DNA of 64,000 nt, from NCBI GenBank assembly GCA_045541305.1, contig JAZQIV010000176.1, positions 3,860 to 67,859 on the forward strand. The letters run 5' to 3'. This stretch comes from RGIG3009 sp045541305. GTDB lineage: Bacteria > Bacillota > Clostridia > Oscillospirales > Acutalibacteraceae. The notes beneath the pieces were generated by a model. The model worked only from the letters and a program-made list of their open reading frames with translations, was not told where the DNA came from and made no database searches. Shown here piece after piece: positions 1 to 7,727 of this stretch (the stretch's first letter is position 1; each line of letters begins with the position of its first letter). A program made the translations under genes and the position numbers.

Positions 1-1
1 G

Positions 2-703
2 GGGTCGATGCATATTACCGGCGAACGTGATAAAGAAAACGGTTACGCCGATTGGACCAAAGTGGTAAACATGGTGCGTGAGTACGCAAAGCTGCATGCA
101 CGCAGAGGGTTTGTGCTCCATAACGCTCACACGGTCGGCATTATGGGAGCAGACGGCAAGCTGCTGTTTGATTTTCATTGCAAGCCGACACGCGTTTATC
201 CGCCGGCCAGTGCATCCGATCATATCCCAACGGAGAGCGAGCCACAGGAGGGGGTTATTTCGTTGACACCCCCGCTTCCGTTGCAAAACAAATACCTGTT
301 CGGCAGAAGCCTCGGCGGCATGACACACAGCGGGTGGTCCTGCGAACGGTTACCGTATTTTTTGGAATTGGATAACTGGGGCGGTGTTCACCGCCAATAT
401 CAGGATACAACCGAATATCCCTATTGGCCGTGGGGGTATGACGAGATCAGTTGGTTTGTGCGCCAACCGCTTTGGTATCAACAGAAGTGGCTGGTATATG
501 CTTACCAAACCATACACGAATTGGATTCACAGGCATTTTTCGAGATGCCGGGTATTCGTACGGCGTATCTTGCTGAACAGGATGCCGTGTCTACGTTTTA
601 CGCCTGTCCCGACCTGTGGGACACCATTGGTGAGGTATGGGCGGCACATCACACGTCAGAACATCCCGAAGGATCGGTTGAACAGATCGGAGGGGTTGAA
701 TGA
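2..703 (+). CDS. C-terminal part of an unrecognised protein, cut by the window start
   Basis: The reading frame is open to the left edge of the window, so this is the end of a longer gene; the ATG at 8 need not be its start. About 233 residues are visible. They are rich in Trp, Tyr and His (for example WPWGYDEISWF and HSGWSCERLPYF), a composition common in glycan-active enzymes with TIM-barrel or alpha-barrel folds. I recognise no family and no catalytic motif. There is no membrane segment in the visible part. It lies 65 bp upstream of a secreted carbohydrate-locus protein on the same strand and probably belongs to the same polysaccharide region. Function is left open. Confidence 0.7.
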   Translation, partial: GSMHITGERDKENGYADWTKVVNMVREYAKLHARRGFVLHNAHTVGIMGADGKLLFDFHCKPTRVYPPASASDHIPTESEPQEGVISLTPPLPLQNKYLFGRSLGGMTHSGWSCERLPYFLELDNWGGVHRQYQDTTEYPYWPWGYDEISWFVRQPLWYQQKWLVYAYQTIHELDSQAFFEMPGIRTAYLAEQDAVSTFYACPDLWDTIGEVWAAHHTSEHPEGSVEQIGGVE

Positions 704-768
704 AATATATCGCAGTTCCTTGTTATTCCCAAGTACAAAAACAACACTTTTTCAAGGAGGCACACACA

Positions 769-2646
769 ATGATGAAGCAAATTTCCCGCAAAACAATTTC
801 TTTGATGTTGGTGGTTGCCATGCTGTTGGTGGCAGTCCCGAGTGCGATGGTCGTGTCGGCGGACACAACCGCAAAAACCACGGTGCATATGCCGTCGGTT
901 TTGAACAATGCGACGAACGGTATTGATACGTTCAAGAACATGGATCTTATGTCGGATTATGCCGGACGTAAAGAGCAGTATACCGTCGCTAAAAGCGATG
1001 CCAGCCAGGATCCGGACGGTTCGGAAATGATCTTTCTGTCCGCCACGGCTTACAGTGATATTTTGACCGGGATGACCGGCGAAAGCTATCGCGATTTTTA
1101 TGGCACTGCCGGTCCTTGGTTTGCCTGGAACGTATACGGTGGTTCCACCATCACGTTTTTAGGCAGATTGAGCAAAAACGCTCTTTACCAGAATTTAGAC
1201 AATTGCATGAACAATGAGAACACCTTTAAGTTTCAGTATTGGGTAAACGGCAGTACACAAGGATGGATGACCGTTACTTCGGGTGTTACGCTCCAGCGTA
1301 TCAGCAGCCAAACCGATATTAATAATCTGAAAGATACGATTCCCGGAATTGATAACGAATTCCGCGGTACTGCCGGTACCACCAGACGTAATAACGATTT
1401 TAACAACTATGCGTTTGTTCTCAGCACATTTACATTGCCGGCGGAGGCTTGCGCAGTGCGTGTGGTGTTCCCGTGTATCGATAAAATGTTGTCAAATAAC
1501 GGAAACGGTTATTTTTCCACCGGTTTGATGATGCGTGCTACCGGTGGTCAAGAGGCTGCTCCGACGGCATTTGAGGTGGATACTGCTTTGGGTGCTGACT
1601 TGAACAACGCAGCCGTGGCGGATTATTTGGGCGTGGGTGCTGTGTCCGGTGCTATTACCAGAAACGAGACGGCACCGGCCGCAGGAGAAGCGGCCAAAAC
1701 ATCCGCTTATGTTACCTATGAGGTGAAAGGCGGTTCGCCTTTTGTGGTAAAAGGTCAGCTTACACCGTACGCAAGACGTTTTAATTTAAAATTTGAACTT
1801 TCTTGGTCTTCGGATAACCAGAATTTTCAACCGTTGTATCCGCGTTACAGCTATGCCTATAACGCCGGTAGTAACAAGTATATTTTGACGGCTGCTTTGG
1901 CGGATATTCCGTACAATGCACGGTATATTCGTGTGAAAAACCCTGTGGATTATAACAACCTGGGTATGACGCTGCCCGGCAATACGACCAAAACGTATGA
2001 CTATACCTTGTGGGATACGCTTGGTATCATTGGTGTCTATTTCGATTCGGTAGACCATGCGAATAAACCTCAGATGCAGGGTGCTACGATCAGCACCGAC
2101 GGTCAGGCAAAGCTTCGCTTCATGACCGAGCAGGGTATTGGTTTGCCGGAGGGCGCAAAGGTGGTTTCTTACGGTACGGTCATGATGCCGAACCAGTATA
2201 TGGATCCTGCGAAGAAAGCGTATAAGCACGACGCTGCCTTGACGGTCGGCAACCCGTATGTGGCGACAGCGCGTGAAACAAGCGATACCTTGCCCGAAAC
2301 GTGGGTAGCGCGTTTGTCCAACTCCGAGGCGTATTTGGGCGTGAAGATCGCGGCTCGTTCCTTTGTGGAGTACACGCTGGACGGTGGTGCGACTACGCAG
2401 ATTATCTATGGTAATACGCATGTGCGTGCGGTGTATCAGATCTCGTATGCGATGGCCACCGCTATTGTGGGCAAGAAAACCGAGATTGAAGACGGCGGAG
2501 TAGCGATCAACTGGACTGTGGCCGTTCCCAACACCACTGAAGAGGCGGCTGTTGCCTCCCTTGCTGCAGCAGACGTTCACACGTTCATTTTAGGTAATGT
2601 GGCGGCAGTGTCGTATTATGTCGAGCATTTCCAGAGTCAATCCTGA
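769..2646 (+). CDS. Secreted multi-domain surface protein
   Basis: The start at 769 is chosen because AAGGAGG at 754-760 sits 8 bp before it, and a signal peptide begins there (MMKQISRK, then a hydrophobic stretch ending near VVSA). The mature protein of about 595 residues has three parts. Residues ~35-260 are one divergent copy of the module found four times in the protein at 3274 (shared features: DTxKNM, PWFAWNV, ITFLG, NEFR, AVRVVFP). Residues ~265-440 are a second module also shared with that protein (ADLNNAAVADY, YVTYEVKGGSPF, LSWSSDNQNFQPL). Residues ~445-600 (PQMQGATIS to the end) match the C-terminal domain of the protein at 38980. There is no membrane anchor or sorting motif, so it is probably released or held non-covalently. 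The modules resemble carbohydrate-binding beta-sandwiches only in a general way; no enzyme motif was seen. Confidence 0.85.
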   Translation: MMKQISRKTISLMLVVAMLLVAVPSAMVVSADTTAKTTVHMPSVLNNATNGIDTFKNMDLMSDYAGRKEQYTVAKSDASQDPDGSEMIFLSATAYSDILTGMTGESYRDFYGTAGPWFAWNVYGGSTITFLGRLSKNALYQNLDNCMNNENTFKFQYWVNGSTQGWMTVTSGVTLQRISSQTDINNLKDTIPGIDNEFRGTAGTTRRNNDFNNYAFVLSTFTLPAEACAVRVVFPCIDKMLSNNGNGYFSTGLMMRATGGQEAAPTAFEVDTALGADLNNAAVADYLGVGAVSGAITRNETAPAAGEAAKTSAYVTYEVKGGSPFVVKGQLTPYARRFNLKFELSWSSDNQNFQPLYPRYSYAYNAGSNKYILTAALADIPYNARYIRVKNPVDYNNLGMTLPGNTTKTYDYTLWDTLGIIGVYFDSVDHANKPQMQGATISTDGQAKLRFMTEQGIGLPEGAKVVSYGTVMMPNQYMDPAKKAYKHDAALTVGNPYVATARETSDTLPETWVARLSNSEAYLGVKIAARSFVEYTLDGGATTQIIYGNTHVRAVYQISYAMATAIVGKKTEIEDGGVAINWTVAVPNTTEEAAVASLAAADVHTFILGNVAAVSYYVEHFQSQS

Positions 2647-2675
2647 TTAAGCGATATTTGAGAAAGGATGCGAAC

Positions 2676-2807
2676 ATGATGAAAAAACGTTACACAACGC
2701 CGCTCATGGATGTCGTGTGTGAACAGGTGAAAGAGTTCTTTACCACCAGCGATTTGGTCACGGACGGAAGCTGGGATAACAGTGATTTGGAAAATGATTA
2801 CAACTGA
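2676..2807 (+). CDS. 43-residue acidic-tailed small peptide
   Basis: The ORF starts ATG-ATG at 2676/2679, 5 bp after AAGGATG, and encodes 43 residues: a basic N-terminus MMKKRYTTPLMDVV, a central VKEFFTTSDLV, and an acidic Asn/Asp tail ending DLENDYN. It has no signal peptide or membrane span. It overlaps the start of the downstream lipoprotein gene, so the two are probably translationally coupled. A second peptide of the same plan (MKKIYIQPDIIITSF and an acidic tail) sits in the same position before a Thr-rich lipoprotein at 40547. From memory, short proteins with a KK-x-Y-x-x-P start and a TS/TTS middle are frequent in Clostridia and have no assigned function. It is too short for many gene callers, but its paralogue and position support it as a real gene. 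Confidence 0.6.
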   Translation: MMKKRYTTPLMDVVCEQVKEFFTTSDLVTDGSWDNSDLENDYN

Positions 2808-3234
2808 TTGTCCGAAAAAAGCGGCCACTTTATTGTTGATTGTGGCAGTTGTCATCCTTGCATGTAGCGGGTGCGCGCCCGTTCATATCACGGATACGCC
2901 CACTTCCACCATAACCACTACCACTGCGGATTTGGTTCTGGACGCAGGCGATCAATGGACAGATTTGGAGCAGGATGCTTTTGAAGAGGAAGATGGTATC
3001 GGGGGAGAGAGCCGGACGGTTGCCCCTGATACCACAACCGCTGCCAACAGCACTGCGGCAGGAACGCAGGTCACAACAAGCAGCGTGACAAGTGGTAAAA
3101 CTTCGACTGTTGGATCAGGTTCACAAACTGGTACGGTGAAAACCGATACAACAAATTCGGTGAGTCAAAATACAACGTCCAAGGACGTAACAACGACTAC
3201 GGTCGATCGCGAGTATATGCCCGGTGTTTGGTGA
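2782..3234 (+). CDS. Thr/Ser-rich lipoprotein
   Basis: The 150-residue product begins with a charged N-terminus and a hydrophobic segment (LLLIVAVVILACSGC), giving a lipoprotein-type signal with candidate lipidation Cys in ACSGC. The remainder is low complexity: Thr-rich (ITTTTADLV), an acidic patch, then Thr/Ser/Gly repeats ending DREYMPGVW. It is probably an extracytoplasmic lipid-anchored spacer or small surface protein; no folded domain is evident. The start is GTG 2782 or ATG 2794; both overlap the end of the 43-residue peptide gene, implying coupled translation. The paralogous arrangement at 40736 has a shorter lipoprotein of the same type that also ends in an aromatic residue. Confidence 0.7.
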   Translation: MIWKMITTDCPKKAATLLLIVAVVILACSGCAPVHITDTPTSTITTTTADLVLDAGDQWTDLEQDAFEEEDGIGGESRTVAPDTTTAANSTAAGTQVTTSSVTSGKTSTVGSGSQTGTVKTDTTNSVSQNTTSKDVTTTTVDREYMPGVW

Positions 3235-3273
3235 TCTTTGTGACATGCCGCCAATCAACGGTAAGGGGAGAAA

Positions 3274-6200
3274 ATGATGAACATGCCGATTCACAATTTT
3301 GAACGCAGATTGTGTTCGATTCTGGCCGTGTGCTGTTTGCTCACAGTCATGGTATTGCCATGTCTGTTAGTCGGTGCGCAGGAGCCGGAGTATGTTACGC
3401 AGGATGTGGCTGCGCTGGAAGGGACCGATACCCTTGCCAATGCGAGCAAAATGTCCGGTTATGCGGGAAAAATCGCGCAGTATCAGTTTGAACACAGCGG
3501 AAATGCTGTTCGTATGCACTATGCATGGAATGTTGCGGGTACGATGACACCGAGCTATTACGGCGATTTGTTGGCGCCGTGGATGTCCTGGAAAATCGCG
3601 AACGGTGCCAACATCGAGTTTTTAGGTCTGTTCCATAAGGACGTCCCCGGCATTACGACAGAAATCGGCTTTGCCAATGCGGACAATCATTTCCGTTTTC
3701 AGACGTCTGTTGATGGGCAAACTTGGACGGATATGGGTTCCGTGACGATTGATAAGATCGTGAACGAAACCGAAGCAACCGCCAAAAACGTGCGGGATGA
3801 ATTCCGCGATGTCGATTTGACGGGTAACTGGGTAGGCGCTCTGTATACTTTCACGGCACCTGCCACAGCAACAGCAGTACGTGTAGTGTTCCCCAAGGGG
3901 TTGACCGAGCTTTCGCTCAGCAGCGGCAATCATTGGTTGGTAAACGCCATGATGATGCGCACAAGCGGAGGCGGAACGCCGCCTCCCACACCGCCCGTGC
4001 AGCCTGAGTTTGTGACACAGGATGTTCCGGCGTTAGAGGGAACGGATACCCTTGCCAATGTGAGCAAAATGTCCGGTTATGCGGGAAAAATTGCGCAATA
4101 TCAGTTTGAACACAGCGGAAACACCGTCCGCATGCACTATGCGTGGAATGTTACGGGCACGATTACGCCGAGCTATTACGGCGAGTTGTTGGCACCGTGG
4201 ATGTCCTGGAATATCACGAGTGGTAACAAAATCGAGTTTTTAGGTTTGTTCCACAAGGATGTTCCCGGCATTACAACCGAAATCGGCTTTGCCAATGCAG
4301 ATAATCATTTCCGCATCCAGACATCTGTTGACGGTCAAACTTGGACCGATGTGGAGGCAAGTGATTTAACCATCGATAAGATCGTGAACGAAACCGAGGC
4401 AACCGCCAAAAATGTGCGGGACGAATTTCGCGATGCCGATCTCACAGGTAACTGGGTTGGCGCTCTGTACAGCTTCACGGCACCTGCCACAGCAACAGCC
4501 GTGCGTGTGGTGTTCCCGAAGGGGTTGACCGAGCTTTCGCTTCAAAACGGCAATCACTGGTTGGTGAACGCCATGATGATGCGTGCTACCGCGATGGATG
4601 ATGACGATGATGGACCGGGACCTGTTACCGAATTGGATCACGTGGTGCAGGATGCGGCCGCGTTGGATGGCACCGATACCATCAAGAATCTTAGCAAAGT
4701 ATATAGTTACGTAGGTGCACCTCAACAGTATCAGTTTGAGCACGACGGCAATGCCGTTCGTATGCACTATTCGTGGAATGTGGCCGGTACGCTCACACCG
4801 GCTCACTACGGCGAGCTGGCTGCACCGTGGCTGGTATGGAAGATCAACGCCGGTGCCAAAGTTGAGTTTTTGGGATTGTTCCACAAAGACGTTCCCGGTA
4901 TTATGACCGACATTGGTTTTGCAAATGCGGATAATCACTTCCGTTTTCAAACCTCTGTTGATGGTCAAACATGGGTAGATATGGGTTCTGTAACGATCGA
5001 TAAGATCGTGGACGAAACCACGGCCACCGCTAAAAACGTACGAGACGAATTCCGTGATGCCGATCTGACGGGTAATTGGATTGGTGCGTTGTATACCTTT
5101 ACGGCACCCGAAACCGCCATCGCGGTGCGTGTTGTGTTTCCGAAAGGGCTTACGGAATTATCGCTTCAAAACGGCAATCACTGGCTGGTCAACGCCATGA
5201 TGATACGTACCGAAGGCGGTGTTGTCGATAACACCGCTCCCGAGCAGGTTGGCATCGTGCTGCCGAAAGACGGCGATCCCAATAAGGTAACGCTGGATAC
5301 CAATGTTTTGAGCGGCACGGATTCCATTGAGAATTTTGATAAGATGTCGGATTGGGCAGGCAAGGGTTTGCACTATCAGTTTGAACACAGCGGCGATATT
5401 TCCCGTTTGCATTATTCATGGAACATCGCCGGAACGATCTTGCCGGAATACTACGGCGAGCTGGCGGCACCGTGGTTGTCGTGGAATGTGAACACCGGGG
5501 CGGATGTCCAATTCTTAGGGTTATTGCATAAAAATGTGCCGGATATCATGACGGACGCCGGCTTTGCAAATGCGGATAATCACTTCCGTTTCCAATCATC
5601 TGCAGACGGGAAAACCTGGGTTACGCTTGACAAGTCAGCTGTGACCATCAATAAGATCACGACCGCTGCCGAAGCGTCTCAGCACAAGGTTCTCAATGAG
5701 TTCCGCGAAGGTGATTTGAACGGCAATTGGGTAGGTGTGCTGTATTCTTTCACGCTTCCCCAAAACCATACCGCTGTGCGCGTGATGTTCCCGAAGGGAT
5801 TGACCGAACTTTCTTTGAAGCGGGATAACCATTGGCTGGTCAGTGCCATGATGTTCCGCTCCACAGGCGGTACGGCACCGACGCCGATCCAAACCGATAA
5901 AGAATTATTCGGTGCTGATTTAATTGATCTGGAATCGATTTACGTGGCAGACAGTCAATGCATGGCGCTCGGATACATCAACGAGGTTGACCACTTATGC
6001 ATGGACTTTGAAAACATGCCGGAGGAAGAGGGCGCACCGGTATTCGAATCGACGTATGTCACCTACCGTGTGAAACCTGGTTCTTCTTTCGGTGTGCGCG
6101 GCGTTCTCGGCGATAGCGGGCGAGCCATCTCAATGCGGCTTCGCTTGTATTGGTCTGCGGACAACCGTTCCTTTACGCCCTTAGATGCCGACACTGTCTT

Positions 6201-6591
6201 TGTGTCTGAAAGCGGGCTGGGTGCCAACCGTTATGATTTCATGAGCATTGTAAAGGCTCTTCCGCAAACGGCCAAATATGTCAAAGTGGAATTGCCGATC
6301 GATTACAATTACACGGGCGGAGAGATTCCCGGCTTAACCGAAGGGCATGGCGGCACTCTGGTAGATGCCGTGTTACTCACGGGTGTTTATTTGGATGTCG
6401 ATTCGGATTTCGTAGAAGAGGATGACACCGATATCGAGGATGAAGACGGCGAAGCCGATACGGATATCGACGATGATGACTCCGTCGAAAATCCTGTTAC
6501 CGGTGAAGCGCATGAACCTAGCGCGTGGGTGTTGATCGGTTTGATCGTTTCCGCAACTGCGGCTTGCTTCCTTCGCAAAAAAGTGGTATAA
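3274..6591 (+). CDS. Four-repeat surface protein with NPVTG wall-sorting signal
   Basis: This 1105-residue protein starts at ATG 3274, 3 bp after AGGGGAG. A signal peptide ends near residue 35 (LLVGAQ). Four copies of a ~190-residue module follow (about 40-235, 245-440, 455-645, 671-865); copies 1-3 are nearly identical, with FEHSGNAVRMHYAWNV, FANADNHFR and RVVFPKGLTELSL. Residues ~877-1045 match the middle module of the protein at 769. Then come an acidic stretch (~1048-1070), NPVTG at 1073-1077, a hydrophobic span and the basic tail RKKVV. This is a class of sorting signal recognised by sortases that accept NPxTG-like motifs; covalent wall anchoring is inferred. The modules probably bind glycan or another surface ligand, but that is a guess from context. 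No sortase gene is in the window. Confidence 0.88.
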   Translation: MMNMPIHNFERRLCSILAVCCLLTVMVLPCLLVGAQEPEYVTQDVAALEGTDTLANASKMSGYAGKIAQYQFEHSGNAVRMHYAWNVAGTMTPSYYGDLLAPWMSWKIANGANIEFLGLFHKDVPGITTEIGFANADNHFRFQTSVDGQTWTDMGSVTIDKIVNETEATAKNVRDEFRDVDLTGNWVGALYTFTAPATATAVRVVFPKGLTELSLSSGNHWLVNAMMMRTSGGGTPPPTPPVQPEFVTQDVPALEGTDTLANVSKMSGYAGKIAQYQFEHSGNTVRMHYAWNVTGTITPSYYGELLAPWMSWNITSGNKIEFLGLFHKDVPGITTEIGFANADNHFRIQTSVDGQTWTDVEASDLTIDKIVNETEATAKNVRDEFRDADLTGNWVGALYSFTAPATATAVRVVFPKGLTELSLQNGNHWLVNAMMMRATAMDDDDDGPGPVTELDHVVQDAAALDGTDTIKNLSKVYSYVGAPQQYQFEHDGNAVRMHYSWNVAGTLTPAHYGELAAPWLVWKINAGAKVEFLGLFHKDVPGIMTDIGFANADNHFRFQTSVDGQTWVDMGSVTIDKIVDETTATAKNVRDEFRDADLTGNWIGALYTFTAPETAIAVRVVFPKGLTELSLQNGNHWLVNAMMIRTEGGVVDNTAPEQVGIVLPKDGDPNKVTLDTNVLSGTDSIENFDKMSDWAGKGLHYQFEHSGDISRLHYSWNIAGTILPEYYGELAAPWLSWNVNTGADVQFLGLLHKNVPDIMTDAGFANADNHFRFQSSADGKTWVTLDKSAVTINKITTAAEASQHKVLNEFREGDLNGNWVGVLYSFTLPQNHTAVRVMFPKGLTELSLKRDNHWLVSAMMFRSTGGTAPTPIQTDKELFGADLIDLESIYVADSQCMALGYINEVDHLCMDFENMPEEEGAPVFESTYVTYRVKPGSSFGVRGVLGDSGRAISMRLRLYWSADNRSFTPLDADTVFVSESGLGANRYDFMSIVKALPQTAKYVKVELPIDYNYTGGEIPGLTEGHGGTLVDAVLLTGVYLDVDSDFVEEDDTDIEDEDGEADTDIDDDDSVENPVTGEAHEPSAWVLIGLIVSATAACFLRKKVV
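3391..5875 (+). repeat. Four tandem ~190-codon coding repeats
   Basis: Within the gene at 3274, segments starting near 3391, 4006, 4639 and 5284 encode the same module. The first two are almost identical at DNA level over long stretches; the third is slightly diverged and the fourth clearly diverged. Spacers between copies 1/2 and 2/3 are short (a Gly/Pro-rich linker near 3967-4005 and an Asp-rich one near 4600-4625). The pattern indicates stepwise duplication, with the most recent event between the first copies. Confidence 0.85.
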
Positions 6592-6607
6592 TAAACCATT
6601 ACCATAT

Positions 6608-6649
6608 TTTACCGTTTCCGGCGCCCGTTCAGGTGCCGGAAACGGTAAA
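6608..6649 (+). terminator. 15-bp perfect hairpin between surface cluster and LacI gene
   Basis: TTTACCGTTTCCGGC (6608-6622) and its exact reverse complement (6635-6649) enclose a 12-nt loop, starting 16 bp after the stop of the surface protein gene and ending just before the GGAGGA of the LacI gene. There is no T-run after the stem, so it is not a textbook intrinsic terminator. It may terminate, stabilise an mRNA end, or act as an operator for the LacI protein next door. Confidence 0.6.
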
Positions 6650-6664
6650 GCGGGAGGAATTACA

Positions 6665-7693
6665 ATGAGCATGACGGTAAAAGAGATTGCAGCCTGTGTA
6701 GGGGTGTCCCGAGCAACGGTATATCGGGTCATGAGCGGCCATCCGTATGTGAAACCCGAAATTCGCAAAGTTGTTGAGGAGTATATTGCCAAATACGGAT
6801 GTTCTCCCAATACGATGGGCAAGGGCCTTGCCTTAAAAAAGCAGGAACTCAAGATTTCGATTGTTGTCAGTGATCTCGAAGACGAGTTTTATACCGATAT
6901 TTGCAGCGGTGCGTATGAAGCATACGAGCGCATCAAAGATTCCGGTGTCGCTATTGAAATCTTGGAGATGCACGACGGCATTTCCGGAAAAGAAACCGAG
7001 GCGATACGGCGTGCGATCCAAAGTCGCACATCGGCACTTGCTATTGCGCCGATTAAAACAAATGAAATGACAGAAGCCAGTCGCGAATTATCGGAAGCAG
7101 GAATACCGTTGGTTACCTTTGCGGCGGATATTGATAAAGAAGATCGCCTGTTTTATGTGGGGCACAAGAATTACCAAAGCGGCCGCACGTGCGGTTATAT
7201 GATGGATCAGTATTTGTCCGGAAAGGGGAAAGTATTGGTCTTGGAAGCGTTAATGAACAGCGATGCGCATAATCAGCGTCATTGCGGATTCCGGGATTAT
7301 TTGGCCGAAAATTCTCCCCATATTCAAATGGTGGATTACATTGATGTTAAAAACGATCACGAGATCGCCTACCGGGCGGTTTTGTCGGTTTTACAGCAAC
7401 ATCCAGATCTTGCCGGTATCTATATTGTATCGCGCGGTATAAGCGGTGCTGTGAGAGCCTTGAAAGAAAAGCATTTGGAGAAGCAAGTGCGCGTGTTTGC
7501 GTATGACCTGACGCGTGAAACCCGGCAATATTTGCAGGATGGTTCGCTGGATGTGGTGATACAACAAGACCCCGTTCAGCAGGGGCGTGTGATTGTGGAA
7601 ACGCTTTATCAGTATTTGATCAATCAACAAAAACCGATGAACGATTCCTATTGTACGGACACGGTCATCACGGTGAAAGAGATGCTGGAATAA
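6665..7693 (+). CDS. LacI-family transcriptional regulator
   Basis: This 342-residue protein has an N-terminal LacI helix-turn-helix (about residues 3-24: MTVKEIAACVGVSRATVYRV), a hinge region, and a C-terminal periplasmic-binding-protein fold (about 60-342) of the type-I sugar-binding class. It should bind an operator as a dimer and respond to a sugar. Start ATG 6665 follows GGGAGGA by 5 bp. It is the first gene of a same-strand run that continues with short gaps through the GH2 enzyme, transporter module A and the oxidoreductases to 27764, so local regulation of that run is the natural inference. No clear CG-centred LacI palindrome was found near it other than the hairpin at 6608-6649. Confidence 0.9.
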   Translation: MSMTVKEIAACVGVSRATVYRVMSGHPYVKPEIRKVVEEYIAKYGCSPNTMGKGLALKKQELKISIVVSDLEDEFYTDICSGAYEAYERIKDSGVAIEILEMHDGISGKETEAIRRAIQSRTSALAIAPIKTNEMTEASRELSEAGIPLVTFAADIDKEDRLFYVGHKNYQSGRTCGYMMDQYLSGKGKVLVLEALMNSDAHNQRHCGFRDYLAENSPHIQMVDYIDVKNDHEIAYRAVLSVLQQHPDLAGIYIVSRGISGAVRALKEKHLEKQVRVFAYDLTRETRQYLQDGSLDVVIQQDPVQQGRVIVETLYQYLINQQKPMNDSYCTDTVITVKEMLE

Positions 7694-7727
7694 TAAATAG
7701 CACAGGTAAGAGGAAGGGAAAACAACC

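Noticed and set aside
1786..2580. 264-residue minus-strand ORF
   Set aside because: Lies wholly antisense to the secreted protein at 769, which has signal peptide, RBS and paralogues; the His/Arg-rich translation is typical of a shadow frame.
3391..5875. CRISPR array or satellite DNA
   Set aside because: The repeats are about 600 bp, in frame and encode a conserved module; no short repeat/spacer pattern exists anywhere in the window.
6608..6649. Definite LacI operator
   Set aside because: The arms are 15 bp with a 12-nt gap, unlike compact CG-centred LacI operators, and no second copy was found near the GH2 or transporter genes; kept only as a hairpin with open function.
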